Positions 60,338 through 64,000 of a stretch of 64,000 bases of DNA are shown here, one piece after another. Source of the stretch: Rhodobacter sp. (GTDB lineage: Bacteria; Pseudomonadota; Alphaproteobacteria; Rhodobacterales; Rhodobacteraceae); contig JACKKF010000002.1 of the NCBI GenBank assembly GCA_020637555.1, forward strand, positions 248,001 through 312,000. Direction: 5' to 3'. The position numbers and the translations under genes were made by a program. Position 1 is the stretch's first letter; every line of letters begins with the position of its first letter. A model generated the notes under the pieces. The model saw nothing but the letters and a program-made list of their open reading frames with translations. It ran no database searches and had not been told where the DNA came from.

Positions 60338-60937
60338 ATGGCCCGCAAACCCGGTTCCCGCGCCGAGATTACCGGACCGCGTCTGCGTGACGCGGCGCTC
60401 AGACTGTTCGCGCGCGATGGCTATGCGGCCGTGTCCATGCGCCAGATCGCGGCCGAGGTCGGTGTCCAGGCCGGGGCGATCTATCTGTATACGCCCGACA
60501 AGCAGACCCTGCTGGCCGAGTTGATGATCGACCACCTGAAGGCGCTGCTCGCCGCGTGGGACGACAGCGCCTTGCCCGGCGGGTCGGCTGCGGCGCGGCT
60601 CGAACATTTCGCGCGGTTTCACATCCGGTTCCACGCCGCCCGCGCCGACGCGGTGTTCATTGCCTATATGGAGCTGCGCAACCTCACCCCCGAGAATTTC
60701 GCCCGGGTCGAGGGGCTTCGCAAACGCTACGAGACCGAACTGGAGCGCATCCTGCAGGCCGGCCAGGCCGAGGGCTGCCTGACGGTGCCGGACACGAAAC
60801 TGGCGGCGATGGCGCTGATCGCGATGCTGACCGGCGTGAACACCTGGTTCCGCGAGGGGGGGCGGCTGACGCGCGCACGGGTCGAGGACATCTATGTGGA
60901 CATGGTGTTGAAAGCCGCCGGGGCCCGACGGGCCTAG
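60338..60937 (+). CDS. TetR/AcrR-family transcriptional regulator
   Basis: A 199-residue regulator. The N-terminal DNA-binding domain shows LRDAALRLFARDGYAAVSMR, QIAAEVGVQAGAIYLYTPDK, the usual TetR helix-turn-helix. The C-terminal ligand domain (AYMELRNLTPENFARVEGLR, LIAMLTGVNTWFREGGRLT) resembles regulators often linked to acyl-CoA metabolism in alphaproteobacteria, though no such genes are adjacent here. It probably represses itself through the palindrome ahead of it. The ligand is unknown. Confidence 0.88.
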   Translation: MARKPGSRAEITGPRLRDAALRLFARDGYAAVSMRQIAAEVGVQAGAIYLYTPDKQTLLAELMIDHLKALLAAWDDSALPGGSAAARLEHFARFHIRFHAARADAVFIAYMELRNLTPENFARVEGLRKRYETELERILQAGQAEGCLTVPDTKLAAMALIAMLTGVNTWFREGGRLTRARVEDIYVDMVLKAAGARRA

Positions 60938-61024
60938 GGTTTCGCGGCCCGCACGGTCGGCGGGCTGCGATCCTGGTGGTGGCGGTCGGTCAGGGCTGCG
61001 CCTCCAGCCCGTGACGGCGCCGCG

Positions 61025-62860
61025 TCAGAAGCTGTTGATCGTCAGGTCCGAACTACAGCGCCCGCTGCCGTAGCGGCCCAGAAAGATCACATACTGCCCC
61101 GAGACCGGGTTGGGGATGCGCAGGCCCGCGTTCCAGCCGCTGAAGTCGTCATTGAACCAGTATTGCCCGTTCGGATCGCGGATCAGCAGCGTCGAATCGC
61201 ATGTATAGCCGTTGTCACCGTCGTTCATGGTGATCTGCATGCCCGAGCGCGCATCCAGCACGTTCTGGTTGTCGTAATTCACCACCAACTGCGGCGAGGC
61301 GCTGATATACCCCAGACCGCCGGTGTTCGGGCAATCCCGCAGCGACTGGCTGCCACCGACCTCGCGCGTCATGGTGATCCCGGTTGCCAGGTCGTCATGC
61401 GTCAGGCTGAGCCAGGGCGCCGCGATCCTCGGCTCGGGGCAGCCGGCGTATCGGGGGAAGTGGGTCTGGGGATCGACCGCCGTTTCCAGCGCCGCGGGGT
61501 TTGCGACAAAGGATGCTGCGGTCCCGGTTCCCGAGGCGCCGATTCTGAGGTTGTCGATGCCGAAGCTTTCGTCGGCGCCGGCCGTGCCGTTGATTCCGGC
61601 CGAGAACCCCAGAGCAAACGAGCGCGGCGCGTTTTCGATCGACATGGTGACGTGCCAGACCGAATCATTGTTGCCGGGGCGGGCACCCAGGGGCTGCCCC
61701 ATCGCGACCAGATGCGCGGACACGCGATAGGTCGCGCCGTTCAGATACACGGCCGAGGACCGGTCGTTGGCATAGGGGGCAACGCCCCGGAACTGGAACG
61801 GGTTCCACGACACCGGCGTTCCGTCGATCAGGATGTTCAGCACGTCGCCTTGCGGTGCGCTGTAAACCGGGTTGAACCCGTCCCAGGTGTCGAATGCCAG
61901 CAGGTCGAATTCGATTGTCGCATTGCGGTTGTCCGCCCCCAGCGACACGTCCAGGCGCACCGGATCGGTCCAGGTTTCGTTGGCGAACGGGCCCAGATAC
62001 GCCCCCGTATAGCTGCCCTGCGCGATGGTGGTGCGCGACCAGCCGGTCGTGTCGCCGGTTTCGAAATCGTAGCTCTGGCTTGCGGTGTCCGCGGGCGGAT
62101 CGGTGTTGTCGCCCGGGTCGGGCAACGAGTCGTTGCCGCTGCCGGTCCAGGCGACCTCGTATCCGGTTTCGGGATAGATGGGATCGACTCCTTCAAAGTT
62201 GATCCAGGGCGCGAAGCGCGGGCGCACCACGACGACGGGATCGAACCGGATCTGACCGACGCCGACATTGGCAAAGGGCGACCAGATCGAGAAGGTCTCG
62301 ACCAGAAGCAGCGCCTCGCCGGGCAGGATCGGCGGAATATGCGCCGGCAGGTCGGCCACAGGCATCTGCGCCCAGGCGCCGGCGAAACTGGCGCTGGTAT
62401 CCTCGCCGAATTCGGCCAGCAGGGTATCGAGATCGTTCTGCGCGATCAGTTCGAAGGTATCCTCGGGCAGGGGTTGCATCCCGCGCGTGCCATAGGACCA
62501 TTGCAGACGGTCGCGTTGATTGGCGCTGTCCCAGATCACCGACGACACGCGAATCCGTGTCGGATACCGCGAATCCGCCAGGAAATCGAAAACGTCGTTC
62601 AGCCCTTCGACATAGTTGGCCGTGAACAGGTCGGTCTCGCGCGACATGATGTCGGCGACGGTCTGGGCGGCCATTTCCGCCTGATAGCGCGCGCGGTAGC
62701 CGTCGTAAAAGACCGCCGTCGCGGCCAGCGCCCACAGCAGCAGAGGCAAGGTCAGAACCAGTTCCATCGAGACGGATCCACCACTCTCGACGCCGAAGCG
62801 GCGCGCGGGGCGGGTCAGGGGGCGGGGCAGTTGGCGACCCTGTTTCATGTCAATCCTCAT
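61025..62860 (-). CDS. TadE-like pilus assembly protein with large C-terminal beta-rich and PPC-like domains
   Basis: A 611-residue protein. The N-terminal TadE-like segment has GGSVSMELVLTLPLLLWALA (a pseudopilin-like motif then helix, residues 27-52). The conserved TadE-like region runs to about 220. After an Asp/Pro linker (240-262) comes a beta-sandwich-like region with DFETGDTTGWSRTTIAQGSY at its start (about 265-455). The last 85 residues (TLLIRDPNGQYWFNDDFSGW, SGQYVIFLGRYGSGRC) resemble a PPC-type extracellular domain. Start overlaps the preceding gene by four bases. The extra domains are unusual for TadE/TadF. Confidence 0.75.
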   Translation of the reverse strand: MRIDMKQGRQLPRPLTRPARRFGVESGGSVSMELVLTLPLLLWALAATAVFYDGYRARYQAEMAAQTVADIMSRETDLFTANYVEGLNDVFDFLADSRYPTRIRVSSVIWDSANQRDRLQWSYGTRGMQPLPEDTFELIAQNDLDTLLAEFGEDTSASFAGAWAQMPVADLPAHIPPILPGEALLLVETFSIWSPFANVGVGQIRFDPVVVVRPRFAPWINFEGVDPIYPETGYEVAWTGSGNDSLPDPGDNTDPPADTASQSYDFETGDTTGWSRTTIAQGSYTGAYLGPFANETWTDPVRLDVSLGADNRNATIEFDLLAFDTWDGFNPVYSAPQGDVLNILIDGTPVSWNPFQFRGVAPYANDRSSAVYLNGATYRVSAHLVAMGQPLGARPGNNDSVWHVTMSIENAPRSFALGFSAGINGTAGADESFGIDNLRIGASGTGTAASFVANPAALETAVDPQTHFPRYAGCPEPRIAAPWLSLTHDDLATGITMTREVGGSQSLRDCPNTGGLGYISASPQLVVNYDNQNVLDARSGMQITMNDGDNGYTCDSTLLIRDPNGQYWFNDDFSGWNAGLRIPNPVSGQYVIFLGRYGSGRCSSDLTINSF

Positions 62861-63393
62861 GCTGGTTCGTTGGCAAAGGCCGCGCGGGACACCAGGAAGA
62901 AGCCGCCCGAACCGTCGTCGGGCATCCCCAGAACCATGCCGGTCATGCGAATGAAGGGATCGACCACCGCGCAGACGCGAATCAGCATCAGGCGTTGCTG
63001 ACCGGCGGCCGGGTTGAAGGCCAGAACGGGCGCAAGATCTTCGGCCCGGTTGACGCATTGGGCCGGTTCGTCCAGACCCGCCCAGGTCGTGGTGTCGATG
63101 GGACGCAGTTCGATGGCGATGGTGTTCTCGCAATCGGCGATCAGAAAGCTGTTCTGACAGATCATCGTGCGGAACGCGGCGAAGTCGCCACTGTCAAACG
63201 CCCCCAGCCGCACCTGCCGCACGGCCATGTCGACCGACCGGTCCAGGAACACCTGCCGCAGCATCACCGTGCCATAGTCGATGGCCGAGAACAGGAAGGC
63301 CAGGATCAGCGGCACGCCGATGACGAATTCCACCGTCGCCGTCCCGCGGTCCGAGCGCGCAAAGCGTCGAAGGAAGGGCAGGAACCGGGTCAT
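62857..63393 (-). CDS. TadE/TadF-like pilus assembly protein
   Basis: A 178-residue protein with a short Arg-rich cytoplasmic end, then the TadE motif RGTATVEFVIGVPLILAFLF followed by SAIDYGTVMLRQVFLDRSVD. Four cysteines lie in the exposed part (MICQN, DCENT, AQCVN, RVCAV). It is a minor pseudopilin of the Flp/Tad pilus system. Four-base ATGA overlaps on both sides link it to the upstream von Willebrand gene and the downstream TadE-like gene. Confidence 0.85.
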   Translation of the reverse strand: MTRFLPFLRRFARSDRGTATVEFVIGVPLILAFLFSAIDYGTVMLRQVFLDRSVDMAVRQVRLGAFDSGDFAAFRTMICQNSFLIADCENTIAIELRPIDTTTWAGLDEPAQCVNRAEDLAPVLAFNPAAGQQRLMLIRVCAVVDPFIRMTGMVLGMPDDGSGGFFLVSRAAFANEPA

Positions 63394-64000
63394 AGCGTCA
63401 GCCTCAGCGCCTGGGTCTGGATGTTGCTGGCGATGCCGGCAAAGGCGTCGGCGATCCCGTTGGCGTTGGTGTTGAAGTAGTGGTTCGGCGACGAGGCGCA
63501 GGCCATCATCAGGTTCGCGCCACTGGTGGGCGCCTGATAGGCGACCGAGTAGATCAGGATGCCACGATCCTTCAGCTCGGTGCAGACGTTCTCGGTGTTC
63601 TGGTCCTGCTGGCCGGCGCCATAGCGTTCGCCGCAGCAGTTCTGCCCATCGGTCAGCAGGATCAGCGCGCGCACGACGTTGGGTTCGTCCCAGTCATAGG
63701 GGCGCCCCTCGAACACCGGATCGACGACACCGTTGGCGATCAGGCCCGAGATGGCCGGACGGATCGCCGGGTCGAAGAACAGCGCGCCATAGCGGACGCC
63801 CAGGTCGATCGAGGTCGTGCCCGAGGCCCGCAGTTCGTCGATATAGCTGGCCGCCAGGGTGGGGTCGTTCACATAGGGATGCACCGTGCGCCAGGTCGCG
63901 GTGTTGCAGTTGCGACGGACCGAGGCCTCGGTCAGGCTGCCGGTGATCCGGTTCCAGATGGCCCAGTCGTTGCACGCCCCGGTGCCCGACAGCGACGAGA
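63390..64000 (-). CDS. TadG-like pilus assembly protein with von Willebrand A domain, partial
   Basis: The C-terminal 202 codons, frame open to the right edge, so the N terminus is missing. The visible part is the end of a von Willebrand A domain: SGTTSIDLGVRYGALFFDPA, then ALILLTDGQNCCGERYGAGQ, GILIYSVAYQAP, FAGIASNIQTQALRLTL. Paired cysteines (NCC, VCTEL, MACASS) suggest disulfides. This is the standard TadG layout, in which an N-terminal TadE-like helix precedes the A domain. Tad pili mediate surface attachment; the core tad genes are not in the window. Confidence 0.85.
   Translation of the reverse strand, partial: SSLSGTGACNDWAIWNRITGSLTEASVRRNCNTATWRTVHPYVNDPTLAASYIDELRASGTTSIDLGVRYGALFFDPAIRPAISGLIANGVVDPVFEGRPYDWDEPNVVRALILLTDGQNCCGERYGAGQQDQNTENVCTELKDRGILIYSVAYQAPTSGANLMMACASSPNHYFNTNANGIADAFAGIASNIQTQALRLTL

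Noticed and set aside
1..64000. Search for CRISPR arrays, transposases, integrases and phage genes
   Set aside because: No regularly spaced repeats and no such protein families were seen in any frame.

Overview
The window is a stretch of high-GC (roughly two thirds G+C) chromosome from an alphaproteobacterium, most likely in the Rhodobacteraceae/Paracoccaceae. Lineage indicators include the NDUFA12-mlaD-DUF2155 block, a GapR (DUF2312) gene, the soxBDAG sarcosine oxidase operon, cobS/cobT, hom-glpX-recJ, alphaproteobacterial forms of L13/S9, and the short G/C-rich intergenic palindromes. Genes are tightly packed. No phage, transposase, CRISPR array or plasmid gene is visible.

Left third (1-26,000): the end of phoR, then a Pho box, phoU and phoB; a class IV aminotransferase-like protein that seems to lack its PLP lysine, a LysR regulator and an HSL-type hydrolase; a minus-strand sulfur module (two-domain rhodanese, YeeE transporter, 53-residue membrane protein); capsule export kpsT and kpsE without kpsM; the rplM-rpsI ribosomal operon; purF; typA; a CDF metal exporter divergent from a MerR regulator with a textbook 19-bp-spacer promoter; and the sarcosine oxidase operon soxB-D-A-G.

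Middle (26,000-43,500): glpR/glpD with a consensus promoter, two tandem cyclophilins, NDUFA12-mlaD-DUF2155, aminopeptidase P, cobT and cobS separated by two other genes, a DUF808 membrane protein, a CapA-type protein, and a PuuA-like glutamine synthetase coupled to a class III aminotransferase.

Right third (43,500-64,000): an anchored protein of unknown function; a four-gene, fully overlapping operon (HAD-UbiA, GtrA, DprE1-like, DprE2-like) that looks like a complete polyprenyl-phosphate-arabinose synthesis module sitting 71 bp downstream of tRNA-Thr(TGT); gapR; a ferric-iron ABC system lacking its ATPase; an L,D-transpeptidase; tRNA-Glu(TTC); recJ, glpX and hom; a TetR regulator with its operator; and three minus-strand Tad pilus genes, the last cut by the window edge.

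Two observations concern the quality of the sequence itself. In rpsI, 72 bases encoding a normally conserved part of S9 are replaced, without change of length, by a stretch resembling an Illumina TruSeq adapter. kpsE, purF and glpX all carry small frameshifts; in purF and glpX these are pairs of one-base losses in or next to G/C runs. Both patterns look like assembly error rather than biology and should be checked before conclusions are drawn from those genes.
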